Part shown: one piece after another, positions 1 to 5,397 of the stretch
Position numbering within the stretch: the stretch's first letter is position 1
Layout of the letters: every line of letters begins with the position of its first letter
NCBI GenBank assembly: GCA_031263835.1
Contig: JAISEZ010000202.1
Location: 1 to 5,443, forward strand
Length of the DNA stretch: 5,443 bases
DNA from: Tannerella sp.
GTDB lineage: Bacteria > Bacteroidota > Bacteroidia > Bacteroidales > Tannerellaceae
Reading direction: 5' to 3'
Position numbers and translations under genes: made by a program
The notes under the pieces: generated by a model
The model's input: the letters and a program-made list of their open reading frames with translations, nothing else
Told to the model about the DNA's origin: nothing
The model's database searches: none

Positions 1-2
1 GC

Positions 3-413
3 GAATCGCTGGCGCTGCCGGAAAACGTGAAAGAACATTTTAAAAAAAGCAGGGAACATGCCAGTGTATATGTTTTCGATCGCGGTCAAAGCTCCACCGA
101 AGCGTTCCGGGAGATGAATTCCACGGAAGACCTGCGGTTTGTCGGCCGGCTCATGGAAAACAGAAAACTGAATATTGTAAGGGAATCTGATTTGACCTTC
201 AAGTGTTTCAGAGACGGACAGCTCATACAGGATGCCATTATTCAACTCTATGGCAGTGAACACGTAACGACAAAAAACGGGAACAGGGTAAGGAGACCCG
301 TGCTTCGGGAAGAGAAGTACCGGATAATCCGCTTCCGTCCGGAAGGCAAAAGGGAAGATATTCTGCTGATAACAGATATATTTATAGAGTGCGCTCTAAG
401 CGCCTATGCCTAA
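3..413 (+). pseudogene. IS4-family DDE transposase fragment, left end outside the window, C-terminus lost
   Basis: The frame is open from the first complete codon at position 3, so the N-terminal part lies outside the window; the GTG at 27 is probably internal, not the true start. The translation contains VYVFDRGQSS (the Asp codon is at 78-80), the conserved DRG segment that carries the second catalytic Asp of IS4-type transposases, followed by FVGRL, a basic stretch (KNGNRVRRP) and YRIIRF ... DILLITDIF, which matches the beta-strand pattern before the C-terminal catalytic region. In intact relatives, LLTN/D-IF is followed within about 15 residues by the Y-R-E-K signature carrying the third acidic residue. 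Here the protein instead ends ECALSAYA and stops at 411-413. A short inverted repeat (391-403) lies at the point where similarity seems to end. The product should therefore be inactive. Family assignment comes from motif recognition; without a database search the exact IS is not identified. It shows no functional link to the downstream operon. Confidence 0.72.
391..403. repeat. Short perfect inverted repeat at the transposase break point
   Basis: GCGCT and AGCGC flank a 3-base centre (CTA), giving five paired bases. It lies where the transposase reading frame loses its family pattern and just before the AT-rich intergenic DNA. It may mark a deletion or insertion junction, or be coincidental. 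There is no T-tract after it, so it is not a convincing terminator. Confidence 0.3.
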
Positions 414-701
414 TTTATTATATCAAAAATATTTGATTGTCAGATAAATATACTGGATTTTATCTAATCTTGCAAGTATAATTATGACTGTTTTTTTTGT
501 TAAAAATGAATCTTTTTTCATGCGTTTGCCCTGATGATTTCCTCTTGACTATTTGATTTTTACCGTTTTTTCAGGTGCCCACCATTACTCCATCGAATTT
601 TCTGCTGAATCTGTCTGCCACGTAATAAATTTCAACTGTATCTATATCCATAATAAATAAGATAATTTTGTTCGTATTTCTTTGTTTATTAAGCCCTGAA
701 G

Positions 702-713
702 GCACAAACTTTC
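702..713. repeat. 12-base direct repeat, left copy (GCACAAACTTTC)
   Basis: GCACAAACTTTC is found here and again, identically and in the same orientation, at 5175-5186 just after the last gene of the operon. The two copies bracket the three-gene block. Read on the minus strand, the element ends in TTTGTGC, the same seven bases found in the operon promoter at 814-820. A 12-base match somewhere in 5.4 kb is not rare by chance; only its placement on both flanks makes it worth recording. Confidence 0.35.
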
Positions 714-758
714 AGTCTCTTTTTCAACTGTTTTCTGGCTTTTCTTCGGTCGAACTGA

Positions 759-773
759 GGTTAATCATTAACC
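759..773. promoter_or_regulatory. Perfect palindrome, candidate operator (GGTTAAT-C-ATTAACC)
   Basis: Two perfect 7-base arms (759-765 and 767-773) flank a single central C. The site ends 14 bases before the presumed -33 element and 36 bases before the TAnnTTTG box of the operon promoter, a normal place for a dimeric transcription factor to bind as activator or repressor. Two-fold symmetry with a one-base centre fits a homodimeric DNA-binding protein. No regulator gene lies in the window, so the binding factor is unknown. The right arm overlaps a 10-base sequence (769-778) whose reverse complement follows the operon at 5198-5207. Confidence 0.45.
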
Positions 774-778
774 ACTAT
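769..778. repeat. 10-base inverted repeat flanking the operon, left copy (TAACCACTAT)
   Basis: TAACCACTAT here matches the reverse complement ATAGTGGTTA at 5198-5207. Together with the 12-base direct repeat, it gives two short matches between the upstream and downstream flanks of the operon. A 10-base match is weak evidence alone, and the pair could be the chance residue of a search for such matches. Confidence 0.25.
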
Positions 779-787
779 TCAACGCTC

Positions 788-817
788 TTTCCACCTGCGA
801 AAATATCCGTATCTTTG
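788..817 (+). promoter_or_regulatory. Bacteroidota-type sigma-ABfr promoter for the SGNH-SGNH-MBOAT operon
   Basis: TATCTTTG at 810-817 is an exact match to the Bacteroidota -7 consensus TAnnTTTG. TTTC at 788-791 is a one-mismatch version of the -33 TTTG, with an 18-base gap (the usual spacing is about 19-21). Transcription would begin near 822-825, so the mRNA would start almost at the ATG at 827, or have a leader of about 15 bases before the ATG at 839. No other good promoter lies between the three genes, so it probably drives all of them. The consensus is established for Bacteroides; use of this copy is inferred. Confidence 0.55.
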
Positions 818-826
818 TGCGTTTTA

Positions 827-2281
827 ATGGAAGAGGAGATGTCAGAGAAAAGTCAATTCGGGAGATTACTTGTGATCCTGCTGGCGACGTGGGTTGTCTG
901 CATCGGGATGTACTGGTTGCCGGAGGAGTGGATGGGCATTGCGGTCAGGAAGGTAGACCTTTTGTCGGATATTCGCGTTCTTCCGGCAGACGATGCGCTC
1001 GACGCACTCCTGCTCGAAGAACCGGACAGTACGGAACGTTCTTCCGCCCTGCCGGACGACAGCCTGACCCTTGCCGCCCGGCGCGATTCGGCGTACCGGA
1101 AACTGCTCGCGGAGAAAGGAATGACCGATTCGCTGCCGACGCTGATCGAAGACTTTTCGGCAGCGCATACGGGTCTGTCGCGTTTCTTCGCGGCGCTGAA
1201 CCGGATAGCCCTTATGAACCGTCCGGTGCGGATTGCGTTTCTGGGCGATTCCTTTATCGAAGGCGACATTCTGGTAGCCGATTTCAGGGCGAGGATGCAG
1301 GCGCGTTTCGGCGGACACGGCGTCGGGTTCGTGCCGGTGGCCTCCGAGGTGGAACAGTATCGCCCGACCGTTTACCAGCGTTCCAGGGGATGGAACACTC
1401 ACTCCCTGCTGACGGACAAAAAGCGCGCCTACGTCCTCTCCGGTTTGCTTTTCGAAGCGCAGGCGGACGATCCTTCCATCACCTTCAGGACGGTTGACTT
1501 CTATCCGGGACTGGAGCCGGTCTCTTCGGTGAAGTTTCTCTATTCCCGGAACGAGGCGGCGGAAATGCGCCTGACCTGCAACCGCGGAAAGGATACGCTG
1601 ACGGCCGTCCTGCCGCCGACCGGCACGGTGGCGCAGTACGAAACGGAAGGTCTCTTCACGGACGGACGCTTCCAGTTCCGCAACGCCAGGGGCCTGCAGG
1701 CGCTGGGCGTCGCACTGGAAGACAACGCCGGCGTGGTGGTGGACAATTTCTCGCTGCGCGGCAATTCCGGCACGACGCTCAGCCGGCTGGACGAAAGCAG
1801 TTGCCGGAGATTGAATGAAATCCGTCCCTACGACCTGATTGTGCTGCAGTACGGGCTGAACGTGGCGACGGAAGATTTGCACGACTACGGCTGGTACCGG
1901 GAACAGCTGACGGAGGTCGTCCGCCACGTGCAGCAGTGTTTCCCCGCGTCCGACATTCTCCTGCTGAGCGTATCCGACCGGAGCCATTACCGCAACGGCG
2001 CCTTCCGTACGATTCCGGCAGTCGTCTCGCTGCTGAAGGCGCAGCGTCAGACAGCCGAAGCAGCGCAGGTGACTTTCTGGAACATGTTCCGGGCGATGGG
2101 GGGCGAGAATGGCATGGTGCGCTATGTGAAGAACCGCTGGGCAAGCAGGGACTATACGCACCTGAGCTTTAGAGGCGGACGCGAGCTTGCCGGCGCACTG
2201 TACGAAGCGCTGATGCTGGAGAAGGAATGGTATGACAAAATGGAACAGACAGCGGATGAATATGCACATGAACCGGAATAG
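827..2281 (+). CDS. Membrane-anchored SGNH/GDSL hydrolase-fold protein (first of two), probable polysaccharide O-acetyl transferase or esterase
   Basis: 484 residues from the ATG at 827. An alternative ATG at 839, preceded directly by GAGGAG, would shorten it by four residues; the TTG at 668 is rejected because it would translate the promoter. A signal-anchor helix spans about residues 14-31, followed by an acidic, proline-containing periplasmic linker to about 105. The SGNH blocks are clear: block I FLGDSFIEGD with the nucleophile Ser142 (Gly140-Asp141-Ser142), block II GNSG at 312-315, block III YGLN with the oxyanion-hole candidate Asn345, and block V DYTH with Asp442 and His445. All catalytic residues are present, so activity is expected. 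About 170 residues separate blocks I and II, far more than in minimal SGNH enzymes, suggesting an inserted beta-rich domain; Neisseria Ape1 is reported to carry a carbohydrate-binding module inside its SGNH fold, a possible parallel. The C-terminus overlaps the next gene by 50 bases. Given the MBOAT partner, the likely role is adding or removing acetyl groups on an envelope glycan. Substrate and direction of reaction are not known. Confidence 0.88.
   Translation: MEEEMSEKSQFGRLLVILLATWVVCIGMYWLPEEWMGIAVRKVDLLSDIRVLPADDALDALLLEEPDSTERSSALPDDSLTLAARRDSAYRKLLAEKGMTDSLPTLIEDFSAAHTGLSRFFAALNRIALMNRPVRIAFLGDSFIEGDILVADFRARMQARFGGHGVGFVPVASEVEQYRPTVYQRSRGWNTHSLLTDKKRAYVLSGLLFEAQADDPSITFRTVDFYPGLEPVSSVKFLYSRNEAAEMRLTCNRGKDTLTAVLPPTGTVAQYETEGLFTDGRFQFRNARGLQALGVALEDNAGVVVDNFSLRGNSGTTLSRLDESSCRRLNEIRPYDLIVLQYGLNVATEDLHDYGWYREQLTEVVRHVQQCFPASDILLLSVSDRSHYRNGAFRTIPAVVSLLKAQRQTAEAAQVTFWNMFRAMGGENGMVRYVKNRWASRDYTHLSFRGGRELAGALYEALMLEKEWYDKMEQTADEYAHEPE
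2218..2227 (+). promoter_or_regulatory. Purine-rich ribosome binding site deciding the start at 2232
   Basis: GGAGAAGGAA lies five bases before the ATG at 2232, inside the end of the first SGNH gene. The in-frame ATGs at 2256, 2262 and 2268 have no comparable sequence before them. Shine-Dalgarno sequences are weak predictors in Bacteroidota, so this favours 2232 without proving it. Confidence 0.4.
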
Positions 2282-3635
2282 CAACAGCAGCAGGAAACGC
2301 CGTCGCATCGGAACCGGTTTGCTGGCCTTCGGTCTGGCCGGCTGGATCGGGAGCCTGTCTTCCCTGCCGGAACGGGCGGCGCCGGAAACGCCGGCTGCGG
2401 AACGGACGTTATTGCCCCGCGCCGCACTGACGGACAGCATCGACCTGCAACTCCCGTTTGCGGTGGATTCGCTTTGCCGGGTGAGCGACCCGTCCCGTTC
2501 GCTGGACGGTTTTCTGGACGGACTGGATCAGTTGCTGGCCGGCAGGGACACGGTGGTCAGGATTGTCCATCTGGGCGATTCGCACGTGCAGGCCGGCTTC
2601 TACAGCGGACAGGTGATGCACATGCTGCATGACGCGTTCGGCAACGCCGGGCGGGGATGGATTGCACCGCTGAAACTGGCCAGAGTGAACGAACCGAAGG
2701 ATTACCGGATTACTTCGTCAACAGTCGGGAGATGGACTGCCGGGCGATGTGTCCAGAAAACGCCGGACTGCCCGTGGGGACTGGGCGGGATGGGGCTGCG
2801 GCCCGAATCGAAAAGCGTTGACCTTTCCATCGGCATCAGTCCCCTGCGCGGCGCCGGGTATGCGTTCAACGAGGTACTCTTCTATCGCGACGCCCGGACG
2901 CGCCGCCTGCTGCCCGACACGGCCGACGAACGGTGGACGGAGGCGGTCTGCGGCTCTGATTTGCGGGCGCCGGACGTCGTGATCGACACGTTCCGTCTGG
3001 CGACAGCCGTCGATTCGCTGCATCTGTACGGCATCGACCCGGACGAAGACGCCCCCGGCGAGGCGACCGGCAGCTACTACGGCTTTTCGCTCCTGAACGG
3101 TCAGCCGGGCGTCCTGTACCATGCCATCGGTCAGAACGGAGCCATGTTTGCGAATTATGCCGACGCCGGTTACGTCCGCCAGCTGTCGCTCCTTGAGCCT
3201 TCGCTGCTGATCATCACCCTGGGCACAAACGAATCCTATACGCTCCGTCATTTCAGGGAAGAGGAATTTGTATCGCAGATGGACGGTTTCATCCGCCTGG
3301 TCAGGGAATACCTCCCCTCCACGGCCATCCTGCTGACCACGCCGGCCGAGAGTTTCCTGCGCACGCGCAACGGATTTGTGCGGAACGAAAACATCGCCAA
3401 AGCAGCCCGCGCCATGACTGCGTATGCGGAAGCCGGAGGGTTTGCCTGCTTTGACCTGTACCGCGCGACGGGCGGCGCCGGTTCCTGCAGAAAGTGGCGG
3501 GAAGGAAAACTGCTGGGTCGCGACCGCGTACATTTCAGCGTAGAGGGTTATCACGAGCAGGGCAAGTTGCTGTATCAGGCGCTTGTCCGGTTAAAAATGA
3601 ACCGGCAGCATCCGGTGACCGGCGATGAGTATTGA
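2232..3635 (+). CDS. Membrane-anchored SGNH/GDSL hydrolase-fold protein (second of two), probable O-acetylation partner
   Basis: 467 residues. The N-terminus is very basic (SSRKRRR at 19-25), followed by one hydrophobic segment at about 26-45, giving an N-in membrane anchor with the rest in the periplasm. Catalytic blocks: block I HLGDSH with nucleophile Ser117, block II IGQNGA with Gly303, block III LGTNE with Gly331 and Asn333, and block V DRVH with Asp431 and His434. All key residues are intact. The spacing between blocks (186, 28 and 100 residues) closely follows that of the upstream protein (170, 31 and 99), and both have FG..G.G(F/W) after block I, so the two are probably ancient duplicates. 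The I-II insert (about residues 125-295) looks beta-rich and may bind glycan. The start at 2232 overlaps the previous gene by 50 bases and the stop overlaps the MBOAT start by 11, so translation is probably coupled. By analogy with PatB/Ape1 or AlgJ/AlgX, one paralogue may transfer acetyl groups and the other remove them; the sequence does not say which. Confidence 0.88.
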   Translation: MTKWNRQRMNMHMNRNSNSSRKRRRIGTGLLAFGLAGWIGSLSSLPERAAPETPAAERTLLPRAALTDSIDLQLPFAVDSLCRVSDPSRSLDGFLDGLDQLLAGRDTVVRIVHLGDSHVQAGFYSGQVMHMLHDAFGNAGRGWIAPLKLARVNEPKDYRITSSTVGRWTAGRCVQKTPDCPWGLGGMGLRPESKSVDLSIGISPLRGAGYAFNEVLFYRDARTRRLLPDTADERWTEAVCGSDLRAPDVVIDTFRLATAVDSLHLYGIDPDEDAPGEATGSYYGFSLLNGQPGVLYHAIGQNGAMFANYADAGYVRQLSLLEPSLLIITLGTNESYTLRHFREEEFVSQMDGFIRLVREYLPSTAILLTTPAESFLRTRNGFVRNENIAKAARAMTAYAEAGGFACFDLYRATGGAGSCRKWREGKLLGRDRVHFSVEGYHEQGKLLYQALVRLKMNRQHPVTGDEY

Positions 3636-5169
3636 ATCTTTGGGACAGACCTTTTCGGTCGAACGCTTCGGGGAACTCTTCCGCTATCAGCCGGAGGAAC
3701 CGCTGCTGTTCAGCACGGGATTTTTCTTTTTCCTGTTCACCGGCTTCTTCATCATCTTCCTGTCGCTGCGCAGACATGCGCCGGCGCGCATCATCTATGT
3801 CACGCTGTTTTCCCTCTATTTTTACTACAAGACCAGCGGCCTCTGCTTTCTGCTGCTGCTCTTCACGGCCACGTCCGACTTCCTGATTGCGCACGGCATC
3901 TTCGCCACCCGGGCGAAGAAGTGGAAAAAAGCGTGGGTGGCGTTGAGCGTGTGCATCAACCTGGGGATGCTGAGCTATTTCAAGTACGCCGGATTCCTGT
4001 ACAGCCTGGGAGTGATGTGCCTCCAGCACGCAGGCGCATGGCTGGGCATTCCCTCTCTGGCGTCGCTGACATATACGGCCGTAGATATTTTCCTGCCGGT
4101 CGGCATCTCCTTCTTCACGTTCCAGTCGCTGAGCTACACCATCGACGTTTACCGGGGACGGCTGCAGCCGCTGCAGCGCTGGATAGACTACCTGTTTTAC
4201 ATCTCCTTCTTCCCCGGTCTGGTAGCCGGCCCGATTGTCCGTGCGCGCGACTTTATCCCCCAGATGTACCGCACGCCCGTCCTCTCGCGCGAACATCTGG
4301 GCGAAGGACTGTATCTGATTCTCTGCGGGCTGTTGAAGAAATGCGTCATATCCGACTACCTCAGCCTGAACTTTGTCGATCGCGTATTCGACGCCCCGGC
4401 CCTGTACACCGGCGTGGAGAACCTGCTGGGCGTTTACGGGTATGCGCTTCAAATCTACTGCGACTTCTCCGGCTATTCCGACATGGCGATCGGGATAGCC
4501 CTGTGGCTGGGCATCCGCTTCCGCGCCAATTTCGATTCACCCTACCAGTCGGCCACCATCACGGAGTTCTGGCGCCGGTGGCACATTTCGCTGTCCGCCT
4601 GGTTGAAAGACTATCTGTACATCCCCCTGGGCGGCAACCGGAAAGGGACGTTCCGCACGTATGTCAATCTGACGGTCACCATGCTGCTGGGCGGGCTGTG
4701 GCATGGCGCCGCCTTCCGGTTCATCCTGTGGGGAGGCATCCACGGTCTGGCGCTGGCCGTTCACAGGTGGGTGATGAAGCATTTCCCCGGCTTCAGGAAG
4801 GATGGCGCGGAAATGACGCCCATACGCCGTGTGTGCGGCGTCCTCTTCACGTTCCATCTGGTCTGTTTCGGGTGGATATTTTTCCGTGCCGATTCCGTCC
4901 GGACCGCCTTCGACATACTCGGACAGATAGCTACCCGTTTCTATCCGGAAGTATTCGTTCAGTTCGTGCGGGGTTATCCGGGCGTATTCCTCCTGATGCT
5001 GGCCGGCTACCTGATTCATTTCATCCCCAAACGGTTCGACCGGCGCATGCAACAGGCCGTCAGCCGGTCGCCGGTGCTCCTGCAGGCCCTGTACCTGATC
5101 CTCGCCATCTTCCTTGCCGTACAGGTCAAAAGCGCCGGGACTGTACCGTTTATCTACTTTCAGTTCTGA
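3625..5169 (+). CDS. MBOAT family membrane-bound O-acyltransferase (AlgI/PatA/DltB type)
   Basis: 514 residues, normal length for bacterial MBOAT proteins. It is polytopic: hydrophobic segments begin at about 28-48, 55-66, 74-92 and 104-131 and recur to about 485-501. Family landmarks appear in order: FKYAGF (119-124), LPVGISFFTFQSLSY (157-171), FFPGLVAGPIVR (195-206), YCDFSGYSDMAIG (278-290), EFWRRWHISLS with His320 (314-324), LYIPLGGN (331-338), GGLWHGA with the near-invariant active-site His360 (356-362), FGWIFFRADS (415-424) and a PFIYFQF end. Both conserved histidines are present, so the enzyme should be active. Members of this family take an acyl group, generally acetyl, from a cytoplasmic donor and pass it across the inner membrane to a periplasmic SGNH partner or, in DltB systems, a carrier-linked substrate. 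No acyl carrier or Dlt genes are nearby, and two SGNH genes precede it with an 11-base overlap, favouring the AlgI/PatA mode. The substrate polysaccharide is not identifiable here. Confidence 0.95.
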   Translation: MSIESLGQTFSVERFGELFRYQPEEPLLFSTGFFFFLFTGFFIIFLSLRRHAPARIIYVTLFSLYFYYKTSGLCFLLLLFTATSDFLIAHGIFATRAKKWKKAWVALSVCINLGMLSYFKYAGFLYSLGVMCLQHAGAWLGIPSLASLTYTAVDIFLPVGISFFTFQSLSYTIDVYRGRLQPLQRWIDYLFYISFFPGLVAGPIVRARDFIPQMYRTPVLSREHLGEGLYLILCGLLKKCVISDYLSLNFVDRVFDAPALYTGVENLLGVYGYALQIYCDFSGYSDMAIGIALWLGIRFRANFDSPYQSATITEFWRRWHISLSAWLKDYLYIPLGGNRKGTFRTYVNLTVTMLLGGLWHGAAFRFILWGGIHGLALAVHRWVMKHFPGFRKDGAEMTPIRRVCGVLFTFHLVCFGWIFFRADSVRTAFDILGQIATRFYPEVFVQFVRGYPGVFLLMLAGYLIHFIPKRFDRRMQQAVSRSPVLLQALYLILAIFLAVQVKSAGTVPFIYFQF

Positions 5170-5174
5170 GTTCC

Positions 5175-5186
5175 GCACAAACTTTC
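5175..5186. repeat. 12-base direct repeat, right copy (GCACAAACTTTC)
   Basis: This is identical to 702-713 and in the same orientation. It starts six bases after the MBOAT stop codon. The flanking bases of the two copies differ, so the match ends sharply at about 12 bases, as would a short target duplication or a shared protein-binding word. Confidence 0.35.
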
Positions 5187-5197
5187 GGGGGGCAGGG

Positions 5198-5207
5198 ATA
5201 GTGGTTA
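5198..5207. repeat. 10-base inverted repeat flanking the operon, right copy (ATAGTGGTTA)
   Basis: This is the reverse complement of 769-778, which overlaps the right arm of the upstream palindrome. It contains a single GGTTA half-site here, without the second arm. Weak evidence on its own. Confidence 0.25.
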
Positions 5208-5250
5208 GTGGGATGCAAATAGCTCTGAAAAAGCATTGAACAATAGTGCA

Positions 5251-5261
5251 GGGCAACGCCC
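5251..5261. repeat. Small GC hairpin, poor terminator candidate
   Basis: GGGC-AAC-GCCC can form a 4-base GC stem with a 3-base loop about 80 bases after the operon. No T-run follows, so it does not fit an intrinsic terminator, though it is the most stable small hairpin seen in this region. Confidence 0.25.
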
Positions 5262-5367
5262 AGTTGTGGTCGGATACCCGCGTATGTGCAGACGGCGTTC
5301 AGCAAATCCATCGCTTCCTGCGTAATGATGCCGCCCCTGTGTACTAATGTTCTAAATGAAAACGCCC

Positions 5368-5397
5368 GTTTTGTACAATATTCCTGCGGTTTTGTAC
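5368..5397. repeat. Two GTTTTGTAC repeats 21 bases apart
   Basis: GTTTTGTAC occurs at 5368-5376 and 5389-5397, and a shorter TTTGTAC at 5435-5441. A 21-base period is two turns of the DNA helix, so both copies would face the same side, as for a protein binding tandem sites. TTTG is also the core of Bacteroidota promoter elements, which could produce such repeats trivially. Confidence 0.35.

Larger units (their letters stand above)
414..826. other. AT-rich intergenic region upstream of the O-acyltransferase operon
   Basis: This stretch of just over 400 bases has no convincing gene. It is much richer in A and T than the genes after it, with T-runs at 491-498 and 513-518. The left half looks like relic or neutral DNA beside the dead transposase; the only minus-strand ORF there (521 down to 423, 32 residues, rich in K and I) has no recognisable features. 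The right part carries the likely control elements of the operon: the palindrome at 759-773 and the promoter at 788-817. The in-frame upward extension of the first SGNH gene to a TTG at 668 would run through these elements and reads as non-coding sequence, so I leave it unassigned. Confidence 0.75.

Noticed and set aside
423..521. 32-residue minus-strand ORF in the AT-rich intergenic DNA
   Set aside because: It is short, low in complexity (mostly K, I, L, T) and has no promoter-like sequence before it; a chance frame in AT-rich DNA is more likely.
506..521. ATGAA/TTCAT stem with a T-rich loop as a terminator
   Set aside because: The stem is only five mostly A-T pairs and the T-run is in the loop, not after the stem.
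663..670. Second exact TAnnTTTG box (TAATTTTG)
   Set aside because: No TTTG-like -33 element sits at the right distance and it is about 160 bases before the gene; such words are common in AT-rich DNA.
745..755. 11-base repeat TTCGGTCGAAC, also at 3654-3664 inside the MBOAT gene
   Set aside because: Matches of 11 bases are expected by chance in a window this size and the second copy is ordinary coding sequence.
668..826. N-terminal extension of the first SGNH protein to a TTG start
   Set aside because: The stretch holds the palindrome and an exact TAnnTTTG promoter, is AT-rich unlike the gene, and would place the signal anchor 53 residues further inside the protein.
866..2440. 524-residue minus-strand open frame opposite the first SGNH gene
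   Set aside because: It is rich in R, Q, H and V with no domain pattern, while the plus frame has complete SGNH motifs. Long antisense frames are expected in GC-rich genes.
3535..4452. 305-residue minus-strand open frame opposite the MBOAT gene
   Set aside because: It is rich in Q, E and R, the antisense shadow of membrane-segment codons, with no family features.
3921..5201. 426-residue plus-strand frame within the MBOAT gene
   Set aside because: It is an R, P, H-rich shifted-frame shadow; all MBOAT motifs and membrane segments are in the frame starting at 3625.
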